From contig NZ_QXEV01000007.1 in NCBI RefSeq assembly GCF_003550015.1, positions 1-64,000 of the forward strand: DNA of 64,000 nt, read 5' to 3'. A program made the translations under genes and the position numbers. How positions within the stretch are numbered: position 1 is the first letter of the stretch; every line of letters begins with the position of its first letter. Source of the DNA: Anaeroplasma bactoclasticum. Lineage in GTDB: Bacteria > Bacillota_I > Bacilli_A > Acholeplasmatales > Anaeroplasmataceae. Positions 33,616 to 41,954 of the stretch are shown piece by piece. Under the pieces are notes generated by a model that was given only the letters and a program-made list of their open reading frames with translations, did not search any database and was not told where the DNA came from.

Positions 33616-34007
33616 TATTTTATTTCCTCAGGTGCTGCATAAAAATTATATTTTAATGCTTTTACATTTGTTAATTTATATACTACAAATCTTCCATCAT
33701 TTGGCTTATATAATTGTGATGGACCTGTAGGATCATTTAAGACAGACTCTTGAGCTTCAACTCTTTCATCTAATTCTAGGGTTGCACTTACTCTTAACCA
33801 TGTACCACCATCATACATACCAGATAACTCAATCTTTGGATTTTTAGAAATTTGAGAATAAATCTCCTTATGCTTACCTGTGCATATATATGCATTACCT
33901 TCAAATTCTGCAATGCTAGAAAATGGTCTAACTCTAGGCTGATCATCTTCTACAGTTGCAATATAAAATATTTTTACTTTCTTTAATTCTTCTACTACTC
34001 TATTCAT
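33615..34007 (-). CDS. Pyridoxamine 5'-phosphate oxidase-fold flavoprotein
   Basis: A 130-residue split-barrel protein with VEELKKVKIFYIATVEDDQPRVRPFSSIAEFEG-like FMN-binding features and YKLTNVKALKY near the end. Family members reduce or bind flavins, F420 or haem. AGAGGTGAA precedes the ATG. It is the first gene of the macrodomain-sirtuin unit and divergent from the HxlR regulator. Confidence 0.85.
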   Translation of the reverse strand: MNRVVEELKKVKIFYIATVEDDQPRVRPFSSIAEFEGNAYICTGKHKEIYSQISKNPKIELSGMYDGGTWLRVSATLELDERVEAQESVLNDPTGPSQLYKPNDGRFVVYKLTNVKALKYNFYAAPEEIK

Positions 34008-34088
34008 TATATATTCACCTCTTTATTTATTTACAATTATAATATATAATATTTGTATCAAAATTAAAAGTACGCACTAAAAAGTGGT

Positions 34089-34110
34089 ATAGTGTCAAAA
34101 ATGATACTAT
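34089..34110. promoter_or_regulatory. Probable HxlR operator
   Basis: ATAGTGTCA-AAAA-TGATACTAT is an inverted repeat with one mismatch, in the divergent region between HxlR and the SirTM operon. Confidence 0.5.
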
Positions 34111-34120
34111 GGAGGTAATT

Positions 34121-34456
34121 ATGATTAACAATAACAATTTACCAGCTTGTCCTGTAGAAACAACTTTATCCATAATTGGGGATAAATGGAAGGTTTTAAT
34201 ATTAAGAGATTTACATATGAAAGGCACATTAAGATTCTCTGAATTAAAAAAATCTATAGTTGGAATAACTCAAAAAATGCTTACTCAACAGCTACGTGAA
34301 TTAGAATCAGATGGAATAATTCATAGAGAGGTATATCCTGTAGTTCCACCAAAAGTTGAGTATTCATTAACTCCACTAGGAGAAACTTTGAAACCAATAT
34401 TAGATTCATTAACAAATTGGGGAATATATTACAAAGAAAACATAAATAAAAGGTAA
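34121..34456 (+). CDS. HxlR-type winged-helix regulator
   Basis: A 111-residue regulator: [54 protein letters not shown] and [12 protein letters not shown] are the HxlR helix-turn-helix and wing. The N-terminal Cys (LPACPVE) is in the place used by thiol-redox sensors of this family. The start at 34121 has GGAGG five bases upstream; the earlier ATG is inside the Shine-Dalgarno. It probably controls the divergent flavoprotein-macro-sirtuin operon under oxidative or electrophile stress. Confidence 0.9.
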   Translation: MINNNNLPACPVETTLSIIGDKWKVLILRDLHMKGTLRFSELKKSIVGITQKMLTQQLRELESDGIIHREVYPVVPPKVEYSLTPLGETLKPILDSLTNWGIYYKENINKR

Positions 34457-34480
34457 TTTAATTTATATAACTTATCTTTG

Positions 34481-34511
34481 AAAAGAAAAAAGCCGATAAA
34501 AATACCGACTT
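34481..34511. terminator. Bidirectional terminator between HxlR and XRE genes
   Basis: An eight-pair stem (34490-34497 with 34504-34511, two G-T pairs) with A-run on the left and T-rich tract on the right, between convergent genes. Confidence 0.65.
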
Positions 34512-34518
34512 TTAAACG

Positions 34519-34725
34519 TTAAAAATAAAATAATTCTTCAAATTTTTTATCTAATGCCACACATAATAATAAAGCAAGCTTTGCTGTTGGTTCATACTGA
34601 CCAGTTTCTATTGAACTAATTGTATTTCTGGAAACACCTACTAATTTTGCCAAATCATTTTGTGATAATTTTTTTTCTTTTCTAATTTGAGATAAATTAT
34701 TATGTAAAGTTAATTCTTTATCCAT
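34519..34725 (-). CDS. Short XRE family regulator
   Basis: A 68-residue Cro/CI helix-turn-helix (LSQNDLAKLVGVSRNTISSIETGQ) of the YgzD/YozG type, which is nearly all DNA-binding domain. The start at 34725 has GGAG nine bases upstream. It lies one base after the stop of the membrane protein gene and is probably its regulator. Confidence 0.85.
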   Translation of the reverse strand: MDKELTLHNNLSQIRKEKKLSQNDLAKLVGVSRNTISSIETGQYEPTAKLALLLCVALDKKFEELFYF

Positions 34726-34726
34726 A

Positions 34727-35053
34727 TTATAAAACTCCACATAATTGTAAAATCCAAAGAACAAGCATGCTAATTGATAAAACGCCCCAAATAATTAAAG
34801 GTATTAATTCATGTTTTTTTCTCAATTTAATGTATTTAACTAAAAAAATAACAAATGCCATAGAAAATAAAGCAAAATCAGCTCCTCTATTTACATTATG
34901 TAATACAAATCCATTGATTGTATCAACTAAGATAATTAAAATAACACCAACTGAATATGCAATCCAACTACCATCGTTTCGTGCAGATTTATCAGCAAGA
35001 TCCTTTCCTTTATTTTCTTCTTGTGCCTTTAGCAATATTTCATCTTTATTCAT
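34727..35053 (-). CDS. DUF6442-like membrane protein
   Basis: A 108-residue protein with a charged N-terminus (LKAQEENKGKDLADKSA) and three helices (about 31-52, 58-75, 85-105). Small membrane proteins of this form are regularly paired with short XRE regulators in Firmicutes; the name DUF6442 is given from recall of that pattern. GGAGGAAT precedes the ATG. The function is unknown. Confidence 0.65.
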   Translation of the reverse strand: MNKDEILLKAQEENKGKDLADKSARNDGSWIAYSVGVILIILVDTINGFVLHNVNRGADFALFSMAFVIFLVKYIKLRKKHELIPLIIWGVLSISMLVLWILQLCGVL

Positions 35054-35098
35054 TTTATTCCTCCTAATGCATTACTGCCAAGTTAACTTTGCAACTTT

Positions 35099-35128
35099 AT
35101 TATACATTGTGCCAAGCATACTTGTCAA
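35099..35128 (-). promoter_or_regulatory. Consensus promoter of the DUF6442-XRE pair
   Basis: TTGACA, 18-base spacer, TATAAT: both hexamers perfect on the minus strand. A palindromic AAGTTAACTT lies just downstream (35081-35090) and may be the XRE operator. Confidence 0.75.
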
Positions 35129-35180
35129 CATTTTTTATGAAAAATTTATAAATTTATAAGTAGACAGAAAAAGTGTGCTT

Positions 35181-35380
35181 CACTTTTTTTATATTAGGGT
35201 TCTAACGGTACCCTTTTACTGTCACAAAACCAAACCCAATATAATTAAGATATTAAGAAACAAACAAAAAAGGATTTTTCTTTTCACCATATGTGCGAAA
35301 ATATGCACATATACTTCTTGAAAAATCCTTATTTTTTAAAACGAACCAATACTTTTGTGGGTTCGGTTTTTGACTATTTG
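35181..35380 (+). repeat. Structured ~200-bp direct repeat, copy 2
   Basis: Same orientation and hairpins as 31795-31989. Differences cluster in loops and the first hairpin. The inner stem ATATGTGC/GCACATAT and outer AAGGATTTTTC/GAAAAATCCTT are kept. Confidence 0.8.
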
Positions 35381-35513
35381 TCAAAGTAGAGATGTTTTAA
35401 TAAAATTTTAGCACCCTATCTCGTATTAAAGTCAATATAAAAATGAACAATTAAGGTACAGTTATTTTGTACAATTATCAATCAATATAACAATCCCCTA
35501 GGGGATTCGCGGA

Positions 35514-36227
35514 CTACTTTTCAATGAAGTAGTCTTTTGTTCTATATGACGGACCATTAATGGTTATCACCTTTGAATGATGTAATAATCTATCTAATAT
35601 AGCATTAGCAAGTACTGCATCGCCAAAGATTTCATGCCATTTATTTAGTGGCTTGTTAGAAGTGATGATAGTTGATTTCTTTTCATATCTTTTAGAGATG
35701 AGTTGAAATAAAAGATTAGAAGCTTCTATATCCATTGGAAGATATCCAACTTCATCGATTATTAATAAACTATAAGAAAAGAAATGTTTAAGTCTGGTTT
35801 CGAGTCTGTTTTCTAATTGTGCCCTTTTCAGTTGAAGACACAGCTCATGGCAAGTTATAAAATATGTTGATCTACCATTTGTCGCAGCTTCAATACCAGT
35901 AGAGGTTGCAAGATGAGTTTTACCGACTCCTGGCATACCTATAAATAGAATGTTTGAATAATCATCAAAGAATCTAAGATATTTTAAATCCATTACTTCA
36001 GCCTTATTTAATTCTGGTTGAAAATCAAAGTCGAAATCATCAAATCTTTTAATATAAGGAAAATGTGCAGTAGTTATTACAGCTCTATCAGCCCTTTCCT
36101 TTTTAGCATTTATTTCAAGTGTTGTTAAATTATATAAAATTAACGCTTTAATACCATCATTAAATGTAGTTTCTTTAGATATTAATATTTGCACCTCTTT
36201 ATTTTTATCAGACCACAATTTATTCAT
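35514..36227 (-). CDS. istB: IstB-like ATP-binding protein
   Basis: A 237-residue DnaA/DnaC-related AAA+ ATPase with Walker A FIGMPGVGKTHLA, Walker B LLIIDEVGYL, and the family C-terminal HHSKVITINGPSYR. It is the helper of the IS21 transposase IstA and is close to full length. The ribosome binding site (AGGTGATTAA) is present. Without istA it is probably an orphan; its product could serve another IS21 copy. Confidence 0.9.
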   Translation of the reverse strand: MNKLWSDKNKEVQILISKETTFNDGIKALILYNLTTLEINAKKERADRAVITTAHFPYIKRFDDFDFDFQPELNKAEVMDLKYLRFFDDYSNILFIGMPGVGKTHLATSTGIEAATNGRSTYFITCHELCLQLKRAQLENRLETRLKHFFSYSLLIIDEVGYLPMDIEASNLLFQLISKRYEKKSTIITSNKPLNKWHEIFGDAVLANAILDRLLHHSKVITINGPSYRTKDYFIEK

Positions 36228-36311
36228 AGTTAATCACCTTCCAAATAATTAACTGTCTTTATGAATATAATTATATCATATAATTAGAGTTCAAAATAGT
36301 CGCAATGATAG

Positions 36312-36450
36312 AAAAATGTCCGAGTATAGGAAAAATGTCCGAGTACAAATCTTAAAAAAATATATAAAAAGTGATAATCGTTAAAAAGTATAAGTAAACG
36401 TTAAAAAGTATCACTAATCGTTAAAAAGTATATGCAATCGTTAAAAGGTG
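36312..36450. repeat. Short tandem repeats at the IS21 left end
   Basis: Two copies of AAAAATGTCCGAGTA start at 36312 and 36331 (19-bp period). Four copies of an AATCGTTAAAAAGTA unit follow (36376, 36396, 36416, 36436) at an exact 20-bp period; the last is diverged. Confidence 0.75.
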
Positions 36451-36614
36451 TGCGGTTCTAAAATTTTGTTTTGTAACAAAAAATAAAAAGGTACTTATAT
36501 TTGCAATTTTTGAAGCATTAATAAACACCTTAAATATTCAATTTATGGCTTAACCAAGCCACTTTTATATAAAATACCTTAATACAAAATTGTATCAAAA
36601 TATACTATTCATTA

Positions 36615-37012
36615 TGGTGGAGATGATGGGAATCGAACCCATGTATGCAAACTAATTCAGTAGGCTTTCTACATGCTTATCTTACCATAAAACTTCATCA
36701 GCCCTAAGCTGGTAAGCCGACCAAAAACTGACTACACTCTATTAGATTCATTTTTATTGTTAGAGTAGCACAATAAAAGTATATTCTGCTAGAATAAAAC
36801 CCAAAGCCAATACGCACAGAAAACATATTGGGTGGGCCGCTTATATTATATTAGCAAGCGTAAGCATAGTTAGCTGCACCGTTGTTACGAGCTGCTAAGA
36901 ATGCATAATCATTTTCTTTTTCTGCGGTTATTTAAACCTCGACGTTTTTAACGGAGTCTACTCCGACATGCTTACATACCTTCATAACTCACAGCGAATC
37001 CAGTACATCCCC
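36615..37012 (-). ncRNA. ssrA: tmRNA (SsrA)
   Basis: A 398-base transfer-messenger RNA that rescues stalled ribosomes. The 5' GGGGATG pairs with 3' CATCTCC followed by ACCA; the T-arm reads GGGTTCGATTCCC. The tag frame (36925 down to 36851) opens with GCA and encodes AEKENDYAFLAA, then a further RNNGAANYAYAC before TAA. It lies right after smpB, its protein partner. CCA is encoded. Confidence 0.95.
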
Positions 37013-37037
37013 AAATTTATTTAATTGTTGCACTAAC

Positions 37038-37065
37038 ATTATACAGAAGTATTTAGAATTTGCAA
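37038..37065 (-). promoter_or_regulatory. ssrA promoter
   Basis: TTGCAA, 16-base spacer, TATAAT on the minus strand, directly after the smpB stop codon; about 25 bases would be trimmed from the precursor 5' end. Confidence 0.65.
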
Positions 37066-37515
37066 CTATTTAAAAGAATTTTTATAATCTCTTTCTTGAT
37101 TACGCTTCGAATCTCTTTCTTTTATTGCTTCTCTTTTATCTGTTAGCTTCTTTCCTCTTGCAAGGCCAATTTCAACCTTAACTAAGGAACCTTCAAAATA
37201 GCAACGTAAGGCGACAAGAGTCAAGCCATCTAGCTTGATTCTTGTTGCTAGCCTTATACATTCCTTTTTATGTAATAATAATTCCCTAGATCTTAATTCA
37301 TCATGATTAAATATATTACCAAATTCATATTTTGCAATAAACATGTTTACAATCCAAGGACGATTATTCTTCATAATGACATATGCATCATTAATATTAC
37401 AGTGTCCTTCACGAATAGCTTTAATCTCTGTACCCTTAAGCTTAATACCAGCTTCGAATTTTTCTAGGATAAAATATTCAAATGTAGCTTTCTTATTGGT
37501 ACAAATAACCTTCAT
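37066..37515 (-). CDS. smpB: SsrA-binding protein SmpB
   Basis: A 149-residue tmRNA partner. Conserved GIKLKGTEIKAIREGHCNINDAYV, HDELRSRELLLHKKEC and ARGKKLTDKREAIKERD near the end are present. The start at 37515 has AGGTGA upstream; the GTG at 37524 is in that Shine-Dalgarno. It lies nine bases after pepF and upstream of ssrA. Confidence 0.96.
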   Translation of the reverse strand: MKVICTNKKATFEYFILEKFEAGIKLKGTEIKAIREGHCNINDAYVIMKNNRPWIVNMFIAKYEFGNIFNHDELRSRELLLHKKECIRLATRIKLDGLTLVALRCYFEGSLVKVEIGLARGKKLTDKREAIKERDSKRNQERDYKNSFK

Positions 37516-37524
37516 AAACTTCAC

Positions 37525-39279
37525 CTATTTCAATAATTCTTTAAATAATTCTATATCTTCTTCTATAGTTTTTAAAGAAGAAATCCAAAATTCCTTCTTA
37601 GTAATATCGATACCCATAGATAATGCGACATCTTCCGCATCCATTATACAAGTATTTTTTAACATTTGGTCATAATTTTTTACAAATTCATCTTTGTTTT
37701 CCATATATTTTGCATATAAGCCCTTTGCATATAATAAGCCAAAGGCATATGGCCAATTATAAAAACCATTGGATGCACTATAGTAATGGGATTTACATAA
37801 CCACATATATGGATGTAAATAGTTAGAATCTAATCCATCACCATAGGATTCCTTTTGAGCTTTTATCATAAATTCACACATATCTGATGCAGATAATGGC
37901 TTAGATACATCTTCATTAGCAACCATGTTTTCAAATAAATATCTAGATAAGATATCTACTACACATTGAGTATCTTCTTGTAATGAATTTTCAACTACAG
38001 TAAGCTTTTCTAATCTATCCTTAGTTTCTTCTATAAGCTTTTTACTCATTAATGTTTGGCATAGAATAGATGCAGTTTCAGCTAGCTGCATAGGATAATC
38101 CTGATTTAATGGTAAGGAATCCTTTAATACTTCATTATGATATGCATGACCAAGCTCATGAGCTAGGGTTTGAATATCACTCATTTGGCCTGTAAAATTT
38201 GTTAAAACTCTAGATTCACCAATAGGAGTTATACCAGAACAGAAGGCACCACCAACCTTACCCTCGTGAGGTAGGGCATCAATCCAGCCCTCATGGAATG
38301 CCTTATAGCCCATTTCATATAAATGGTTAGAGAAGGATTTATATACATCCAATACTTCACTTTCTGCTTCTTCATATGTATAAGTTTTTGTTAAATTTCC
38401 CATTGGGGCAAATAAATCATAAAATGGTAAGCCATTCTTATGGCCTAAGGCCTTACCCTTCGCTTTAAAATATTCTCTAAATTTAGGAAGCTCCTCTTTA
38501 ATTGCCTCTATCATAGCATCTAGTGTTTCTTTTTTCATATGGTTCTTTTTAAGTGCCATATCTAAAATACTATTATATCCTCTTAAGGAGCACATAATAT
38601 TGGCTTCTCTTTTAATATTATTTAATCCCATGGCAACTGCATCCTTAATGCTTTGGTATGCATCTAATTCTGCTAGATATGCATTTTTTCTTACAATTGG
38701 ATCCTTATCATAAGCTAATCCTCTTACACTAGATAAAGGCATTGCTTCTTTAAAGCCTTCTACCTTAATAGACAAATTAGAGGTTAATTTTGATTGTAAA
38801 TCACTCCAGCCATCAGAAGATACCATTCTAAGCTTAGAATATAATACCTCTTCCTTCTCAGATAGCATATGTAATGATTTTTCCTTTGCCTTTTGTAATA
38901 GATATTTATAATTCTTTAAGAAATCATTATCCTTAACTAAATCATCAATATCTATATCCTTTAGAAAATGGTTAAAGGCAACCTCTGCTTTAACTCCATC
39001 CTGTAAAATCATTTGTAAGGATGCCATTTCCCCATAGGATTCCATATCATTTACATTAGTAGATGTTTTTAGTGAAGAATAGCTAAACATTAATGTTAAT
39101 AATACACTTAATCTTTCTTCACATTTTAAATATTCTTCAATAGATTCCTTTTTGAAATTTTCTGCTAAAGAAATCTCTTTTTGAATTAAGCTTTTTACTT
39201 CTTCTTTATCCTTCTTATATTCTTTTGAATCTAATGAAGTATAAAGCTTATTCAAATCCCACTCATAACTACAACTCAT
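37525..39279 (-). CDS. pepF: Oligoendopeptidase F (M3 family)
   Basis: A 584-residue zinc oligopeptidase. HELGH in TLAHELGHAYHNE and the third Glu ligand in the following helix (LAETASI) define the M3B active site. It degrades short peptides in the cytosol. The start at 39279 has GGGAG six bases upstream and lies inside the last codons of rnr (11-base overlap). It sits between rnr and smpB, which are adjacent in many Firmicutes. Confidence 0.94.
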   Translation of the reverse strand: MSCSYEWDLNKLYTSLDSKEYKKDKEEVKSLIQKEISLAENFKKESIEEYLKCEERLSVLLTLMFSYSSLKTSTNVNDMESYGEMASLQMILQDGVKAEVAFNHFLKDIDIDDLVKDNDFLKNYKYLLQKAKEKSLHMLSEKEEVLYSKLRMVSSDGWSDLQSKLTSNLSIKVEGFKEAMPLSSVRGLAYDKDPIVRKNAYLAELDAYQSIKDAVAMGLNNIKREANIMCSLRGYNSILDMALKKNHMKKETLDAMIEAIKEELPKFREYFKAKGKALGHKNGLPFYDLFAPMGNLTKTYTYEEAESEVLDVYKSFSNHLYEMGYKAFHEGWIDALPHEGKVGGAFCSGITPIGESRVLTNFTGQMSDIQTLAHELGHAYHNEVLKDSLPLNQDYPMQLAETASILCQTLMSKKLIEETKDRLEKLTVVENSLQEDTQCVVDILSRYLFENMVANEDVSKPLSASDMCEFMIKAQKESYGDGLDSNYLHPYMWLCKSHYYSASNGFYNWPYAFGLLYAKGLYAKYMENKDEFVKNYDQMLKNTCIMDAEDVALSMGIDITKKEFWISSLKTIEEDIELFKELLK

Positions 39280-41569
39280 CTTCTTCTCCCTCAATTCTAA
39301 AATCAATCTTTCTTTCTAATCTATTCGCATAGATTACCTTAACATTTACCTTATCCCCTAAATGATAAGTAATTCTACCATTTGATGCACTCATCGTGTG
39401 CTCATTATAATCAAAATAGCCATTCATATCTCTATATGCAATTAAGCCCTCAATACCATTATTGATTTCTGCAAACATACCAAATGGTGTAATGGAAGTA
39501 ATGGTTGCAGGGAAAACCTCTGCAATATGAGATTCCATATACCATGCGTATAGCATGTCATTTACTGCTCTTTCACAGTCTACTGCATTTCTTTCCGATT
39601 TGGAATTTTTAAATGCGATATCTGGTAATATTGCTTGGTATCTTCTTATATCACGGTCTAGGGTTTCACTTGGATGTAAAAATAACTTTTTAATCATTCT
39701 ATGAACCATTAAATCTGGATATCTTCTTATCGGTGATGTGAAATGACAATAGTAATTCATAGCAAGTCCATAGTGTCCTAAGCATTCACTAGAATACTTT
39801 GCTTTCATCATACTTCTTAATAGCATAGTATTAATAATTAAATGATTTGGATGATCCTTTACATTTTCCAGTAATTGCTGGATTTCCTTTGGATGAATAT
39901 CATTTTGGATATTCTTAACAGAAATCTTCATAGAAGCTATTTGATTAAATGTATTATGAAGCTTTTCTTGATCTGGCTTTTCATGAATACGATATTCACA
40001 AGGTAAATTCATAATAGACATGTGGTAAGCAACCGTTTGGTTTGCTTCTAGCATAAAATCCTCAATAAGCTTTTCTGCAGTGTCTTGTACTCTTTTATGA
40101 ATTTCCTTTGGTGAACCATCTTTATTTAATTCAAATTTATATTCTTCACTTTCAAATTCAATTCCACCCTTTTTATGGCGGATTCCTCTTAGAATTTGTG
40201 ATAATTCCACCATATCTAAAATCATAGGATAAATATCACTATATTCTTTTATGACTTCTTCATTTCCTTCAATCATTTTATTGACATTCGTATAAGTCAT
40301 TCTGTGATGAGAATTGATTACACCTTCTACAATTTCATAATTGATAAGCTTACCCTTAGGATCTATTTCCATCAAGCAAGATAATACTAATCTATCTACT
40401 CCCTCATTTAAAGAGCATATTCCATTAGAAAGCTTATGTGGAATCATAGGGATTACTCTATCTGCAAGATATACAGATGTACCTCTACTATATGCATCTA
40501 AATCTAGAGGGTTCCCCTCAAGTACATAATGAGATACATCCGCAATATGTACCTGTAAATTGTAATTTCCATTATCTAATTTTTCTAAATATACTGCATC
40601 ATCAAAGTCTTTCGAATCATCTCCATCAATAGTGATAGTAGCTAAATTTCTAAAATCTCTTCTGCCATAAATTTCTTCATTTTTAACCATATCTGGAATA
40701 GTCTTTAATTCTTCATCTGTTTCAGGAGAAAAAGGCATTTTAAAGCCATATTCTAAGGCAATTTCAGATATTTCAATACCAGGATCATCTGGTGAACCTA
40801 ATACTTCAGTAATTTTACCCTTTATAGAATAACCCTTTGTATATTCTATATCACAAGATACAATTGCACCTATATATGCACCATTTAAATCCTCTTTGGA
40901 TACATCTACAGTAACAGGGAAGGAATTCATTACAGATTCTACTTTATATTTAGGATACTTTTTTCCTTTAACCTGAAGTCTACCAATAACCTTTGTATGA
41001 CTTCTTTCTATAATATCCTTTACAGCGGCACCCTTTAATTTATCATCATATCCTGTTGGGAATATATGACATATATCCTTATCATATGCATTTCCTAAAT
41101 CATCAGGAGAAATGTAATATTCTTCTTCCTCACCTTCAACCTTTGCAAATGCATAGCCTCTTTCTTTTACATCTAGAGTTGCAACCTTTAAAATAGAATA
41201 GATATCATAAAATGGAGAATAATAAATAATTCCCTCATCCTCTAAGCACTTTAAAGTTGCCTTAAGCTCCTTTGGATTAACATTAAGTACCTTAGATAAG
41301 GTAGAGAATTTATAAATATGATAATCTCTTATCTTTTCTATAACCTGCTCCTTATCTACCATTCCAAAGGATTTTTCTTTTTTCTTTGGGCTAAGCTTAT
41401 ATAGCTCAAGGTTATCTAAATATTTAATTTGTCCATCCTTTAGTAAGTCATTTAAAGCATCTTCTATTTCATCATCACTAAGATTTAAAGCCTTCGCTAA
41501 TAAATCTTTAGATAATGCATAGGATTTTAAATTCTTTTTAATCTCTTCTTTAATTTTTCTTTTATCCAT
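39269..41569 (-). CDS. rnr: Ribonuclease R
   Basis: A 766-residue 3'-5' exoribonuclease. It has N-terminal winged-helix units (about 1-130), cold-shock domains, the RNB catalytic domain with TITIDGDDSKDFDDAV (metal-binding Asp cluster) and a C-terminal S1 domain (ATITSITPFGMFAEI). It cooperates with tmRNA-SmpB in clearing defective mRNAs, consistent with its place in the cluster. The start at 41569 has AGGAGG eight bases upstream; the longer frame runs through the secG terminator. Confidence 0.95.
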   Translation of the reverse strand: MDKRKIKEEIKKNLKSYALSKDLLAKALNLSDDEIEDALNDLLKDGQIKYLDNLELYKLSPKKKEKSFGMVDKEQVIEKIRDYHIYKFSTLSKVLNVNPKELKATLKCLEDEGIIYYSPFYDIYSILKVATLDVKERGYAFAKVEGEEEEYYISPDDLGNAYDKDICHIFPTGYDDKLKGAAVKDIIERSHTKVIGRLQVKGKKYPKYKVESVMNSFPVTVDVSKEDLNGAYIGAIVSCDIEYTKGYSIKGKITEVLGSPDDPGIEISEIALEYGFKMPFSPETDEELKTIPDMVKNEEIYGRRDFRNLATITIDGDDSKDFDDAVYLEKLDNGNYNLQVHIADVSHYVLEGNPLDLDAYSRGTSVYLADRVIPMIPHKLSNGICSLNEGVDRLVLSCLMEIDPKGKLINYEIVEGVINSHHRMTYTNVNKMIEGNEEVIKEYSDIYPMILDMVELSQILRGIRHKKGGIEFESEEYKFELNKDGSPKEIHKRVQDTAEKLIEDFMLEANQTVAYHMSIMNLPCEYRIHEKPDQEKLHNTFNQIASMKISVKNIQNDIHPKEIQQLLENVKDHPNHLIINTMLLRSMMKAKYSSECLGHYGLAMNYYCHFTSPIRRYPDLMVHRMIKKLFLHPSETLDRDIRRYQAILPDIAFKNSKSERNAVDCERAVNDMLYAWYMESHIAEVFPATITSITPFGMFAEINNGIEGLIAYRDMNGYFDYNEHTMSASNGRITYHLGDKVNVKVIYANRLERKIDFRIEGEEDEL

Positions 41570-41594
41570 ATAAGCTAACCTCCTATCTATATTT

Positions 41595-41600
41595 ATTATA
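41595..41600 (-). promoter_or_regulatory. -10 box before rnr
   Basis: TATAAT on the minus strand 25 bases before the ATG; the -35 region falls in the secG terminator and is poor. Confidence 0.35.
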
Positions 41601-41604
41601 CAAG

Positions 41605-41635
41605 AAAAAAGGGGATTTTCGTATTGAAAATCCCC
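41605..41635 (-). terminator. Terminator of secG
   Basis: GGGGATTTTC/GAAAATCCCC 10-bp stem, five-base loop, six T on the minus strand. Confidence 0.85.
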
Positions 41636-41646
41636 ATTAAATATCA

Positions 41647-41883
41647 TTATCTTGTATGTAAGAATACAGAAACAAGAACTAATGCTATATATACAACAGC
41701 CAAACCAGCAGTTGTTCTTTGCATGAATAATTCTACGCCTCTTGTTTTTTGGTTCTTGAATAAATCTGATTTACTACCATTGAAGGCATCATTGATATCA
41801 TCCTTAGAGCCTTGAAGCATAACGATAATGATTAATAGAATTGCAACAATCGCTACGAAAATATCGATTATAAAGTCTTGCAT
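41647..41883 (-). CDS. secG: Preprotein translocase subunit SecG
   Basis: A 78-residue two-helix membrane protein. It shows IIVMLQGSKDD, the central Gly/Phe loop (AFNGSKSDLFKNQKTRG) and a second helix, matching SecG length and pattern. It stabilises the SecYEG channel during SecA cycling. GGAGGTG precedes the ATG. It is located upstream of rnr as in many Firmicutes. Confidence 0.95.
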   Translation of the reverse strand: MQDFIIDIFVAIVAILLIIIVMLQGSKDDINDAFNGSKSDLFKNQKTRGVELFMQRTTAGLAVVYIALVLVSVFLHTR

Positions 41884-41913
41884 ATGAACACCTCCAACCC
41901 GAACTACTTGTTT

Positions 41914-41942
41914 ATTATACTGGAATTAAGCACTTATTTCAA
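41914..41942 (-). promoter_or_regulatory. secG promoter
   Basis: TTGAAA, 17-base spacer, perfect TATAAT on the minus strand. Confidence 0.7.
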
Positions 41943-41954
41943 GCATTAAAACAA

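Larger units (their letters stand above)
35440..36450 (-). mobile_element. IS21-family remnant (istB without istA)
   Basis: An istB helper gene is followed by a TGTAC-bearing end (about 35455-35480) and preceded by tandem short repeats (36312-36450) like the multiple transposase-binding sites at IS21 termini. The istA transposase gene, normally directly upstream of istB, is missing. Boundaries are approximate. Confidence 0.55.

Noticed and set aside
31795-35380. Integron attC sites flanking a gene cassette
   Set aside because: The two structured repeats lack the inverse-core RYYYAAC and core GTTRRRY pair at their ends, and no integron integrase is visible.
36376-36450. CRISPR array
   Set aside because: The repeat unit is about 15 bp with 5-bp gaps, far too short for repeats and spacers, and there are no cas genes.
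29602-36614. Prophage or conjugative element
   Set aside because: No structural, replication, relaxase or integrase genes are present; only IS and cargo-type genes are seen.
41570-41647. Extra N-terminal 26 residues on RNase R
   Set aside because: The stretch runs through the secG terminator; AGGAGG places the start at 41569.
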